16,706 nt of DNA from positions 1-16,706 of the forward strand of contig JAPLIX010000368.1 of the NCBI GenBank assembly GCA_026388865.1, given 5' to 3'. The stretch comes from Pseudomonadota bacterium. GTDB taxonomy: Bacteria > Desulfobacterota > WTBG01 > CAIYCZ01. This document shows, in pieces, positions 1 to 5,853 of this stretch. Within the stretch, counting starts at the first letter, position 1; the number at the start of each line of letters is the position of its first letter. The position numbers and the translations under genes are program-made. The notes under the pieces were generated by a model. That model was given only the letters and a program-made list of their open reading frames with translations, was not told the DNA's origin and searched no databases.

Positions 1-229
1 CGCTGCCGAGCAACCCGTTTCTTCCAAACAGCACGATCAGATAATAGCCGATAACGGTCGGCGGCAGAACCAGTGGAAGGGTGAGCAGTGTGTCGAGGAA
101 CTCTTTACCGGGGAATTTTTTCAGTGCCAGCACATAGGCGAGACCAATGCCAGCAATAACAACAAACAGAGTTGCAAACGCTGCCACCTGCAGGGAAAGC
201 CGCAAGGAAAAGAGCAGAGAGGAGTCCAT
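1..229 (-). CDS. modB: Molybdate ABC transporter permease ModB, N-terminal part (cut by window edge)
   Basis: This is the inner-membrane channel subunit of the molybdate/tungstate ABC importer; it takes the oxyanion from ModA and works with the ATPase ModC. The reverse-strand reading from the ATG at 229 gives 76 residues. There is a hydrophobic segment at about residues 10-35, a short cytoplasmic loop, and a second hydrophobic segment containing PLVLPPTVIGYYL, which is the characteristic ModB segment. The rest of the gene lies outside the window. It starts 11 nt after the modA stop, so it is co-transcribed with modA and falls under the Moco riboswitch upstream of modA. The ribosome binding site is weak, which suggests translational coupling. 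Identity is well supported despite the truncation. Confidence 0.88.
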   Translation of the reverse strand, partial: MDSSLLFSLRLSLQVAAFATLFVVIAGIGLAYVLALKKFPGKEFLDTLLTLPLVLPPTVIGYYLIVLFGRNGLLGS

Positions 230-240
230 AAAAAATGTCC

Positions 241-1026
241 CTATGGGACGGGCTTAAAACCTAATTTTTCAAACACAGAACGCGCTTCCTGAGACAGGGT
301 AAAATCCAGGAACCGGCGCGCGGCTGTCGCATTTTTTGTGGCCCTGACAACTGCCATGGGATAGATGATCGGGGCATGGCTTGCCTCAGGGGCTTCCTGG
401 ATGATTCTTACGCCTTGCGGCTGCAGCAGCGCATCGGTCTTATACACCATGCCGGCATCAACTTCACCGCGCACCGTATAATCAAGCACCTGCCGGACGT
501 TTTCAGCAAAAATTAACCGGTCCTGTATCGCCTCCAGTATCCCGGCGCGGCTGAAAACCTCATGTGCATATCTGCCCGCAGGAACGGTTTTGGGATTGCC
601 GATGGCTATTTTCTTCACGGCGGGGTTTTTCAGATCTGCTACTGTCCGCAGCCTCAAATCCGATGCAGCAGGCACAATCAGGACCAGAGAATTTTTCACG
701 CAGTTGACCCGCGTTTCCTTCAGCAGGCAGCCCGCCTTTTCAAGCTCATCCATGTCTTTCTGCGCTGCAGAGCAAAACAGGTCAACCGGCGCACCTCCCG
801 CGATCTGTTTTGCCAGGTCCCCGGATGCCCCGAAGTTACAGGAAACTTTTATATCCGGATGTTTTTTTTGAAACAGCGCAGAGAGCTCCTGGAAGGCATT
901 TCTGAGGCTTATGGCTACAGAGACGGTAATTTCCTGTTGCGTTTCAGCGCGCACCCTGGTGTCAGGGCTGCACAGTGCAACAACCAGTACAAGACTGGCA
1001 AAGAGCGTAATAACTTTTCTTGGCAT
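241..1026 (-). CDS. modA: Molybdate-binding periplasmic protein ModA
   Basis: This is the periplasmic solute-binding protein that captures molybdate (or tungstate) and hands it to ModB. The 261-residue product has a signal peptide (basic start, hydrophobic residues 6-18, likely cleavage after RVRA near residue 27). Family features follow: an early SVAISLRNAF segment (the first oxyanion-binding Ser region), NFGASGDLAKQI with the second binding Ser, GGAPVDLFCSA, PAGRYAHEVF, and VDAGMVYKTDA, which carries the conserved Tyr near the binding site. Length is normal for ModA. The ATG at 1026 is preceded by a GGAAGG-type site. The leader upstream carries a Moco-type riboswitch and terminator, so Moco sufficiency should lower import. 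ModA and tungstate-specific homologues cannot be told apart from sequence alone. Confidence 0.93.
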   Translation of the reverse strand: MPRKVITLFASLVLVVALCSPDTRVRAETQQEITVSVAISLRNAFQELSALFQKKHPDIKVSCNFGASGDLAKQIAGGAPVDLFCSAAQKDMDELEKAGCLLKETRVNCVKNSLVLIVPAASDLRLRTVADLKNPAVKKIAIGNPKTVPAGRYAHEVFSRAGILEAIQDRLIFAENVRQVLDYTVRGEVDAGMVYKTDALLQPQGVRIIQEAPEASHAPIIYPMAVVRATKNATAARRFLDFTLSQEARSVFEKLGFKPVP

Positions 1027-1080
1027 ATCTATCTGTTATCCTTCCGGAGACTGTTTGCAAACTCAATATGCCGGTATGAA

Positions 1081-1114
1081 AAGAAAAACCATCTTTCCGC
1101 GGTAAAGGAGATGG
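1081..1114 (-). terminator. Rho-independent terminator of the modA leader (riboswitch expression platform)
   Basis: In the RNA sense, CCATC pairs with GATGG and TTT with AAA around an ACCGCGG loop (1089-1114), followed by a U-rich tract (1081-1088). The 5' arm overlaps bases (1104-1113) that can instead form a perfect 10-bp hairpin with 1134-1143. That alternative would prevent the terminator, so this is a conditional terminator inside the modA leader. Confidence 0.75.
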
Positions 1115-1143
1115 CATGCACACTATCACCTGTCATCTCCTTT
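1104..1143 (-). promoter_or_regulatory. Antiterminator hairpin of the modA Moco riboswitch
   Basis: AAAGGAGATG (1134-1143 on the RNA strand) is perfectly complementary to CATCTCCTTT (1104-1113). The first element contains GGAGAT, which is also the 3' strand of the aptamer closing stem. The second contains the 5' arm of the terminator. Pairing of these two segments therefore excludes both the closed aptamer and the terminator, which gives the switching logic: unbound aptamer, antiterminator, transcription on. Confidence 0.65.
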
Positions 1144-1233
1144 CCAACTACGGGAGGCAAACTGCCTTTCGACATCTGCCCTATCGGTTTCAGTCCCATA
1201 GACCCCGGTCTTTAGGTTCTGAAACTCGGAGAT
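1135..1233 (-). promoter_or_regulatory. Moco (or tungsten cofactor) riboswitch aptamer upstream of modA
   Basis: The reverse strand carries the hallmarks of the Moco RNA motif: a 5' CTCCGAG element and a 3' GCCTCCCGTAGTTGGAAAGG element, the latter very close to the conserved end of the E. coli moaA motif. Between them are a GTTTCAG/CTGAAAC helix and an AGACC/GGTCT hairpin. The outer stem is ATCTCC (1228-1233) with GGAGAT (1135-1140), six perfect pairs. A near-identical 3' element occurs in the second copy at 4048-4145. The motif is known upstream of molybdate transport and Moco synthesis genes. Sequence alone does not separate the Mo form from the W form. Confidence 0.86.
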
Positions 1234-1253
1234 TTATTTTACTATATATAAAC

Positions 1254-1282
1254 AGAATAGAATAAATTCCTATAATCGTCAA
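1254..1282 (-). promoter_or_regulatory. Sigma-70-type promoter of the modA transcript
   Basis: On the reverse strand a TTGACG -35 (1277-1282) and a TATTCT -10 (1254-1259) are separated by exactly 17 nt. Transcription would start near 1247, about 14 nt before the riboswitch. A 15-bp dyad (GATATT-N3-AATATC, 1287-1301) lies just upstream of the -35 and could be an operator. Confidence 0.6.
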
Positions 1283-1299
1283 CCGCGATATTCAAAATA

Positions 1300-2043
1300 T
1301 CAATAGCTGGGTTTTTTTAGTCTGTCTCTGAAAAAGGAAACAAACCGGAGACCCCGGGCTTCTCTGAACTTTGCGCCCGCGGAAAAGCTTTTTTTCGCGA
1401 GGGCCGCATCGCTGACCAGGGTCCCGGAAATCATATGGATACCGAATTCAAACAGAACCGGGGACAAGGGAGTGCTCGGGCCGACCATCATGTTGTAGCT
1501 TTTACTGAAATATTTCCTGATGGCGTCAAAGCTGTGGTGAATAAGGGTGGTGCCGCTCATAAGCACAATATCTGATTCCGGCACGTACTCAGGGATATGT
1601 TCCGGCAGCAGGTCATCCCCTGTTTTCGGCTTCAGCTCAAATACCCACAGGTTCCGGGCAATCCCCGCTTTCTTCAACTGCTCAACAAAAAGGAAGTGTC
1701 CTATGATTGACATGTTTTTATTTTTCCCCCTTTTAAGCAGGACATCAAAAGCGTTCACCTGCTGCAGCCGGTTCTCGATGGGAGATACATCAAGCGCGGA
1801 ATTAAGGGCTGCCATGCCGATAGCGGCTTCAAGGCCTGCGGGGGACAGGATCAAGTGCGCAAGGTCTGCGGTGGTGAGCTTTTGGAAAGCAGCAACATCA
1901 CGTGTCTCCTCATCCCTACCAGCCGCCACATTGGTTGCCAGTCCTGGCCGGATGCTCTCGGCAAACACAACGTACGGGTAGAGAGAAACAGTGCATGGCA
2001 GCGCGGGGATACCCTGGCCGAGCAGCGCATTAAGCACTTCCAT
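1300..2043 (-). CDS. DUF364-type Rossmann-like protein, last gene of the Moco-controlled mop operon
   Basis: A 247-residue soluble protein without signal peptide. It resembles the DUF364 family (putative heavy-metal chelation/Rossmann-like proteins, often with an N-terminal DUF4213 part). The N-terminal half contains YVVFAESIRPGLATN and a hydrophobic Ala-rich stretch. The C-terminal half has a glycine-poor beta-alpha pattern, an SDIVLMSGTTLIHHS segment and the family-like MVGPSTPLSPVLFEFG. It begins 19 nt after the MoeA-like gene, so it is the fourth gene behind the second Moco riboswitch. DUF364 genes are known near metal transport and metalloenzyme genes, but no reaction is established. Binding or delivery of Mo/W or of a cofactor precursor is an inference from context. 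Its stop codon overlaps the dyad next to the modA promoter. Confidence 0.78.
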   Translation of the reverse strand: MEVLNALLGQGIPALPCTVSLYPYVVFAESIRPGLATNVAAGRDEETRDVAAFQKLTTADLAHLILSPAGLEAAIGMAALNSALDVSPIENRLQQVNAFDVLLKRGKNKNMSIIGHFLFVEQLKKAGIARNLWVFELKPKTGDDLLPEHIPEYVPESDIVLMSGTTLIHHSFDAIRKYFSKSYNMMVGPSTPLSPVLFEFGIHMISGTLVSDAALAKKSFSAGAKFREARGLRFVSFFRDRLKKPSY

Positions 2044-2062
2044 TGTTCACCACAGAACGCTT

Positions 2063-3091
2063 TCAGATTCCTTTACCAAAACCGCAATCAGGATACCGGC
2101 ACTCCTGGCAATTAGCGCATAAACCGCCATGCCCCAGGCTGATAATATCCTGTCTGGTGAGCACTTCACCTGCAAGGATGCGCGGCAGCATCAGGTCAAA
2201 GATGGTTGTTTTGTGATACATAACGCAGCCGGGAAGCCCAATCACCGGAACCGTGCCGATATAGGCGAGCAGAAACATTGCTCCGGGAAGCGTGGGCGCG
2301 CCATAGGTTACAATGCGGCCACCAGCCGCCCTGATGCCCGCCGGCGTCACATCATCCGGATCAACCGACATGCCCCCAGTCACGGCTATGAGTTCGGCTC
2401 CCTGTTCAAGCAAGGTGAGGATTGACTCAGATATCATATCGACACTGTCAGGCACAAAAATCTGTTTCAGCACACTGCAGCTGAATGCTGAGAATTTGCT
2501 GAACAGTACGGGGCCAAATTTATCCTCGATGCGGCGGTAAAAGACTTCGCTGCCGGTGGTCACAATGCCCGCGATGCAGGGCTTGAATGGCTTTACTTCT
2601 ATGACGGGATAATTTTCCTGGCAGATACCTTCAATCCGGCTGATTTTTGCCTCTTCAATAACCAGCGGGATAATCCGCGTGCCGGCGACGGTTTTACCTT
2701 CCGTTACTTTTTGATTGGAATGAAGTGTTGCAAACATCGCCTGATCAACTTCATTAATGGCATTAAGGGCGGCAACGTTGATCTTTAAAAGACCTGCAGC
2801 CTGAGCGCTGAGAGAAACCTTGCCCTCTTTGGGTTCGGAAAGGCTGATGCCCGGCCCGGCGGCAGCAGTGGCCATTCTCATGGCAGCATCATTTTCATGG
2901 ATAAAGCCTTCGCTCAGTTCCCAGACAAAAATCTGCCGCTTGCCCAGGTCCAGCAGTTTTGGAATATCCTCCTGCTGAATGATATGACCCTTTTTGAAAG
3001 CCCGCCCTTTGAAATCGCCCGGTGTTATCTGGGTAATGTCATGGCACAGCACCATCCCTACTGCATCTTCCACAGGAACCGTTTTCATCAT
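2063..3091 (-). CDS. MoeA-like molybdopterin-binding protein with a C-terminal cysteine cluster
   Basis: A 342-residue cytoplasmic protein. The N-terminal part (MKTVPVEDAVGMVLCHDIT) is like the start of MoeA, whose role is molybdate insertion into adenylated molybdopterin. Residues about 170-310 form the molybdopterin-binding (MoCF) fold, with IVTTGSEVF, AVTGGMSVDPDDVTPAGI and PVIGLPGCVMYHKTTIFDL. The MoeA/MogA TGGVSVGDYD region appears here as TGGMSVDPDD. The tail carries Cys325, Cys328, Cys331 and Cys336 (C-x2-C-x2-C-x4-C) followed by GFGKG, absent from classical MoeA; it could bind iron-sulfur or zinc. It is shorter than canonical MoeA (about 400 residues) and lacks the MoeA C-terminal domain. 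It is probably a cofactor-handling paralogue rather than the housekeeping MoeA. It sits third in the Moco-riboswitch operon, 46 nt after the methyltransferase. Confidence 0.85.
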   Translation of the reverse strand: MMKTVPVEDAVGMVLCHDITQITPGDFKGRAFKKGHIIQQEDIPKLLDLGKRQIFVWELSEGFIHENDAAMRMATAAAGPGISLSEPKEGKVSLSAQAAGLLKINVAALNAINEVDQAMFATLHSNQKVTEGKTVAGTRIIPLVIEEAKISRIEGICQENYPVIEVKPFKPCIAGIVTTGSEVFYRRIEDKFGPVLFSKFSAFSCSVLKQIFVPDSVDMISESILTLLEQGAELIAVTGGMSVDPDDVTPAGIRAAGGRIVTYGAPTLPGAMFLLAYIGTVPVIGLPGCVMYHKTTIFDLMLPRILAGEVLTRQDIISLGHGGLCANCQECRYPDCGFGKGI

Positions 3092-3137
3092 GTATTCTCT
3101 TTTAAAAACATCCTGCGAACATAGCGGTAATAGTATA

Positions 3138-3749
3138 TCACAGCTTTCTGATGACAGCCCATAAGCCGCCTTCTTCTATCACTTCAGCCTGCCCTGCAAG
3201 GCCCGCCTTTGACAAAGCCAGCTCAAACTCCTGGTGGGAGAAAAGTTTCCTGCCGAGCGCGTAATTGAGCCTTCGCGATTCATCGGCAAGCTGCTTGATT
3301 ACCTCAGGCGAAGTGTATGTGCCGAATCCGCCTCCGGCGAAGACAATACCGCCGGGTGACAGCAGGCGAAAAAGTTCAGACAAAATCGTACCCTTTTCAT
3401 CAAGGAAAAAGAAGGCGCCGCGGCAAATGATCAGGTCAAATGTCTGGCCGGTTATAGTGAGCGGAGAAAGCGGGGTTGATACAACACGGTATCGATCCGC
3501 GCATTGTGTATCAAGCATCTCCTGCCAGTCTGAAGGAAAGGTCGCGACCAGCTCTTCCACCTCCAACGCAATCGTCAAGGTGCTTTGGGGGCACTGCCTG
3601 AGGAGCGTGAGGCCGATACCCCCGGAAAAACACCCGACTTCAAGTATCCTATCAGGCGGCCTGGACCAGTGCCCTGCAATTTGTTTGGCAATGCCCGGAT
3701 AGACCGGGAGCCAGAGTTTGTTGATAGCCCGGATTATATCGATATCCAT
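3138..3749 (-). CDS. Class I SAM-dependent methyltransferase in the mop operon
   Basis: A 203-residue cytoplasmic protein with the class I methyltransferase fold. Motif I is ILEVGCFSGGIG (residues 35-46), which binds S-adenosylmethionine. The acidic post-I strand is TIALEVEE, and the later FDLIICRGAFFFLDEKG and LLSPGGIVFAGGGFG segments match motifs IV-VI of methyltransf_11/25-type enzymes. The substrate is not evident. The gene begins only 6 nt after the mop stop and precedes a molybdopterin-binding protein, so it is firmly inside the Moco-controlled operon. A role on a pterin or metal-cofactor intermediate is a guess from context. A methyltransferase in this position is not part of the textbook Moco pathway. 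Confidence 0.82.
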   Translation of the reverse strand: MDIDIIRAINKLWLPVYPGIAKQIAGHWSRPPDRILEVGCFSGGIGLTLLRQCPQSTLTIALEVEELVATFPSDWQEMLDTQCADRYRVVSTPLSPLTITGQTFDLIICRGAFFFLDEKGTILSELFRLLSPGGIVFAGGGFGTYTSPEVIKQLADESRRLNYALGRKLFSHQEFELALSKAGLAGQAEVIEEGGLWAVIRKL

Positions 3750-3755
3750 CAGGAC

Positions 3756-3965
3756 TTATTCCTTCACCAGTAAAACATTCACCGCCTTGACCACGATCTT
3801 TACCGTGTCGCCCTTCTTGATTCCCAGCTCCTTCAGAGAATTCATGGTCATAACCGATTCCATGAATGCACCGGATGAAATTTTCACCTTCACCTCACAC
3901 ATCACCGAACCCTTTTTAATGTCGGTGACGGTTCCCATCAGTTGATTACGTGCCCCGTACTTCAT
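3756..3965 (-). CDS. mop: Molbindin, single-domain molybdenum-pterin/molybdate-binding protein
   Basis: A 69-residue protein made of one TOBE/Mop domain: MKYGARNQLMGTVTDIKKG, then a SVMCEV strand, MTMNSLKELGIKKGDTV and KAVNVLLV. Mop proteins assemble as hexamers that bind molybdate or tungstate and buffer it in the cytoplasm. The ATG at 3965 is chosen because GGAGG lies 7 nt upstream and the protein then starts exactly at the usual Mop N-terminus. A longer in-frame reading to 4103 would run backwards through the terminator and riboswitch and is rejected. The gene is first in the operon, directly behind the Moco riboswitch at 4048-4145. Confidence 0.93.
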   Translation of the reverse strand: MKYGARNQLMGTVTDIKKGSVMCEVKVKISSGAFMESVMTMNSLKELGIKKGDTVKIVVKAVNVLLVKE

Positions 3966-3984
3966 GATGTACCTCCTGTTTGTG

Positions 3985-4031
3985 GTTAAACAATAAAACC
4001 AGTACCGTGTTTGGCAGGTACTGGTTTTATT
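3985..4031 (-). terminator. Conditional terminator of the mop operon leader
   Basis: On the RNA strand a perfect 15-bp stem (AATAAAACCAGTACC with GGTACTGGTTTTATT, 4017-4031 with 3992-4006) closes a 10-nt loop, TGCCAAACAC. The U-rich stem end is followed by GTTT. The segment CCAAACACGG (loop plus the first two G of the 3' arm, 4005-4014) is perfectly complementary to CCGTGTTTGG inside the aptamer at 4057-4066, which provides the competing pairing. The mop ribosome binding site lies just downstream. Confidence 0.82.
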
Positions 4032-4047
4032 ATGTACATGTCTGTAT

Positions 4048-4145
4048 CTATCCTTTCCAAACACGGGAGGCAGCAGCTTTTCGACCGCTGCCTTGACGAC
4101 CACCTTTCATAGCCTGCAGGCCTTAGAAAATAGTGGCTCGGAGAG
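4048..4145 (-). promoter_or_regulatory. Moco (or tungsten cofactor) riboswitch aptamer upstream of mop
   Basis: The reverse strand shows the canonical CTCCGAGCC 5' element (4135-4143) and the 3' element GCCTCCCGTGTTTGGAAAGG. Between them is a GGCAGC...GCTGC(TGCC) hairpin. The outer stem is CTCTCC (4140-4145) with GGATAG (4048-4053), five of six pairs. This is a closer match to the Moco motif than the copy at 1135-1233. It precedes mop, a known type of target gene, and a strong intrinsic terminator, so ligand binding is expected to turn the operon off. Confidence 0.9.
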
Positions 4146-4161
4146 CTTCGCTATTGCTTAA

Positions 4162-4190
4162 CTTTTAAACGTAACCAAACCTCCTGTCAA
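4162..4190 (-). promoter_or_regulatory. Sigma-70-type promoter of the mop operon
   Basis: A perfect TTGACA -35 (4185-4190) is followed after 17 nt by TAAAAG (4162-4167), a four-of-six -10. The start point would be about 10 nt before the riboswitch outer stem. The arrangement mirrors the modA leader. Confidence 0.6.
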
Positions 4191-4202
4191 GAAAAATGAA
4201 AG

Positions 4203-4220
4203 AACCGTTTCGTATCGGTT
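4203..4220 (-). terminator. Possible weak terminator after the porin gene
   Basis: AACCG and CGGTT form a 5-bp stem with an 8-nt A-rich loop, followed by CTTTCATTTTTC. The stem is short, so this is only a candidate for separating porin transcription from the mop promoter just downstream. Confidence 0.35.
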
Positions 4221-4234
4221 ATGAGTTCAGCGCG

Positions 4235-5554
4235 TTAGAATTTAAAATTCATATCCGTCTGGAACAGGTTCTCCGGTTTTCCCGGACCGCTGATCTGGAA
4301 CGCACGAAAATAGGTTGTGGTGAAATTGACATTTTTAAGCAGCCCGTATCTGAACTGAGCGGTGTAGCCCGTGACACCCGTGTAACCAAAATAGAAGTTC
4401 GAGTCAGGCAGGATGTCCGGCGCAGCATTTTTCTCCAGGCGCCGCCACGATCCTCTGAAATTCCACTGACACTTCTCAACTACTTTTTCATCCCCGAACG
4501 TGAGGCCGGTCAAATAACCGCTCTTGCCATTTGATGTGGACACATTGTTGGTATATTCAGCAAACAGCCCGGCATAGCGGACCGGCGTAAACGCGGGGAT
4601 CGGGTTCCTGAACCCCAGTTCACCCGCCATGTTCACCAGGTTATATTTATATCTATACACCGTGTTAGTTCCATCTTTTACGTAGGTGTTTGTCCCGCTT
4701 GAGTATTTCTGCTGCGGGTTGTTCTGAAAATTTTCAAATGCGGTAAATCCCGCGGCTACCTTCAGCTGGGTTTTTTCGTTCGGTTTCCACATGACCCCCG
4801 GCTGTATGGCCCACATCCAGGCATCTTCCGGCGTGTTATTCTTATTGTCATTCAACTGAAAAGCCCCTGCATTCATCAGCAGGTCAATACAGGGATTTAC
4901 CGGATACTTTATCTGCGCTGCCACGCCTTCAGGATTGATGTCCTCATCCCAGACAAGCTGTGATACGGTGTAAATAGGGTTAGGCATTTTACCGCCCTGC
5001 AGATTCAGCCACTTGTAGGGAGCATAGTCCACATAGGCATAATTTATGTTAATCTGCTTTTTGTCAGAGTCGTTATTAAATGACTGGTCAGAGGAGCGCG
5101 GGTCATTGGCGCCGCTGGCAATGCCGAAAATGAACTTAAGGTTTTTGGCAATCTCCGTCTCCAGGTTAAGCCGCACCCTGAACCTGCCGCGGCTTTGTGA
5201 ACGCGAGTCCATTACATCTCCATACTCATAGCGCAGCCTGAAATCGCCGTAGAATCTTGTCTTTCTTACCCAGTCGGGGACAATACCAAATTTTCCTTCC
5301 TTTGCTTCCCTTGCGACTGCGGCCTTTACTTCCTTGACCGCCTGCTCTTTTTCCTTGGCTGCTTCCTGCTTGGTCTCCTGGAGAATTTTGTCACCCTCAT
5401 CCTTGTTGAGGATGCCCTTCTCCACCAGTTTGCGCACCAGGATGTCCACCTCACCAGCCAAGGTTGGCGTGCACGTACTCAGTACAAAAATTACGGCTGT
5501 CAATCCCGCTAAGCATGCGGCGAAGGTTGTTAATGAAAATTTTCTCTGTCTCAT
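4235..5554 (-). CDS. Putative outer-membrane porin (Porin_5-like)
   Basis: A 439-residue outer-membrane protein. A signal peptide ends near TLA (residue 33). Residues 34-90 form a charged alpha-helical, coiled-coil-like segment (VDILVRKLVEKGILNKDEGDK, then Lys/Glu/Ala repeats), as found before the barrel in the Porin_5 family. From about residue 98 the sequence is beta-barrel-like with alternating aromatic strands (FYGDFRLRYEY, INYAYVDYA) and ends in Phe (MNFKF), the usual C-terminal signature for BAM insertion. The transported solute is unknown. A strong GGGAGGG site lies 5 nt before the ATG. It lies upstream of the Mo operon but is separated by a promoter; a role in oxyanion entry cannot be claimed. 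The 5' leader is long and structured. Confidence 0.82.
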   Translation of the reverse strand: MRQRKFSLTTFAACLAGLTAVIFVLSTCTPTLAGEVDILVRKLVEKGILNKDEGDKILQETKQEAAKEKEQAVKEVKAAVAREAKEGKFGIVPDWVRKTRFYGDFRLRYEYGDVMDSRSQSRGRFRVRLNLETEIAKNLKFIFGIASGANDPRSSDQSFNNDSDKKQININYAYVDYAPYKWLNLQGGKMPNPIYTVSQLVWDEDINPEGVAAQIKYPVNPCIDLLMNAGAFQLNDNKNNTPEDAWMWAIQPGVMWKPNEKTQLKVAAGFTAFENFQNNPQQKYSSGTNTYVKDGTNTVYRYKYNLVNMAGELGFRNPIPAFTPVRYAGLFAEYTNNVSTSNGKSGYLTGLTFGDEKVVEKCQWNFRGSWRRLEKNAAPDILPDSNFYFGYTGVTGYTAQFRYGLLKNVNFTTTYFRAFQISGPGKPENLFQTDMNFKF

Positions 5555-5640
5555 GGTACCCTCCCTTTCTTTGTGATTCTTTTTTTACAGCTGCCCCTGA
5601 AACGACATTTAGAAAAATAAATATAAAATTAATGTGAAAA

Positions 5641-5680
5641 GTTTAGGCCAGCCCGATAGCTTGCCGCTATACTTCTAAAC
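5641..5680 (-). promoter_or_regulatory. Two-tier stem-loop in the porin 5' leader
   Basis: The reverse strand folds exactly over 40 nt: GTTTAG pairs with CTAAAC at the ends, and ATAGC pairs with GCTAT around a GGCAA loop. The internal loop is asymmetric (AAGT opposite CGGGCTGGC). A purine-rich GGGGGAGAAAAGGAGG tract lies just upstream. I cannot assign it to a known riboswitch class. Confidence 0.5.
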
Positions 5681-5756
5681 CATCCTCCTTTTCTCCCCCG
5701 TCTTTTAAAGTTTTTAGCTAACCGACTGCTTTTTCTTTTCTCATGAAACCGATAAA

Positions 5757-5776
5757 TAACCACTATATTGTGGTTA
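5757..5776. promoter_or_regulatory. 20-bp inverted repeat upstream of the porin gene
   Basis: TAACCAC (5757-5763) and GTGGTTA (5770-5776) are perfect 7-bp arms around TATATT. The site sits about 200 bp before the porin start and about 10 bp downstream of the candidate -10 element, where a repressor could bind. It could also fold as a 5'-UTR hairpin. Confidence 0.5.
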
Positions 5777-5786
5777 CTGTTTAACT

Positions 5787-5816
5787 GCTATACTATATAT
5801 CGATTCTTTTTTTCAA
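5787..5816 (-). promoter_or_regulatory. Candidate promoter of the porin transcript
   Basis: TTGAAA (5811-5816) and TATAGC (5787-5792) are spaced by 18 nt on the reverse strand, in AT-rich DNA. The leader would then be about 230 nt long and include the inverted repeat and the two-tier stem-loop. Both hexamers are imperfect. Confidence 0.35.
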
Positions 5817-5853
5817 GAATATTTTTATCATTATTCCTCCTTCATCGCCTGGA

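Noticed and set aside
562..1215. Plus-strand open frame of 217 residues
   Set aside because: It lies antisense to modA and its riboswitch leader, and its translation has no family features and a composition typical of a shadow frame.
3966..4103. N-terminal extension of mop to an upstream start
   Set aside because: It would code through the terminator and the aptamer; the ATG at 3965 has a proper GGAGG site and the normal Mop N-terminus.
5641..5700. Cyclic di-nucleotide (GEMM) riboswitch before the porin
   Set aside because: The GGCAAGC and GGCCTAAAC pieces look similar, but the paired GAAA-tetraloop helix and the full conserved core are missing.
5794..5802. ModE half-site (CGATATATA on the minus strand)
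   Set aside because: Only one half-site is present and no inverted partner lies at the expected distance; AT-rich DNA makes chance likely.
5803..5820. ATTCTT/AAGAAT hairpin as a terminator of the secreted-protein gene
   Set aside because: The stem is six A/T-rich pairs and is not followed by a U-tract on the minus strand.
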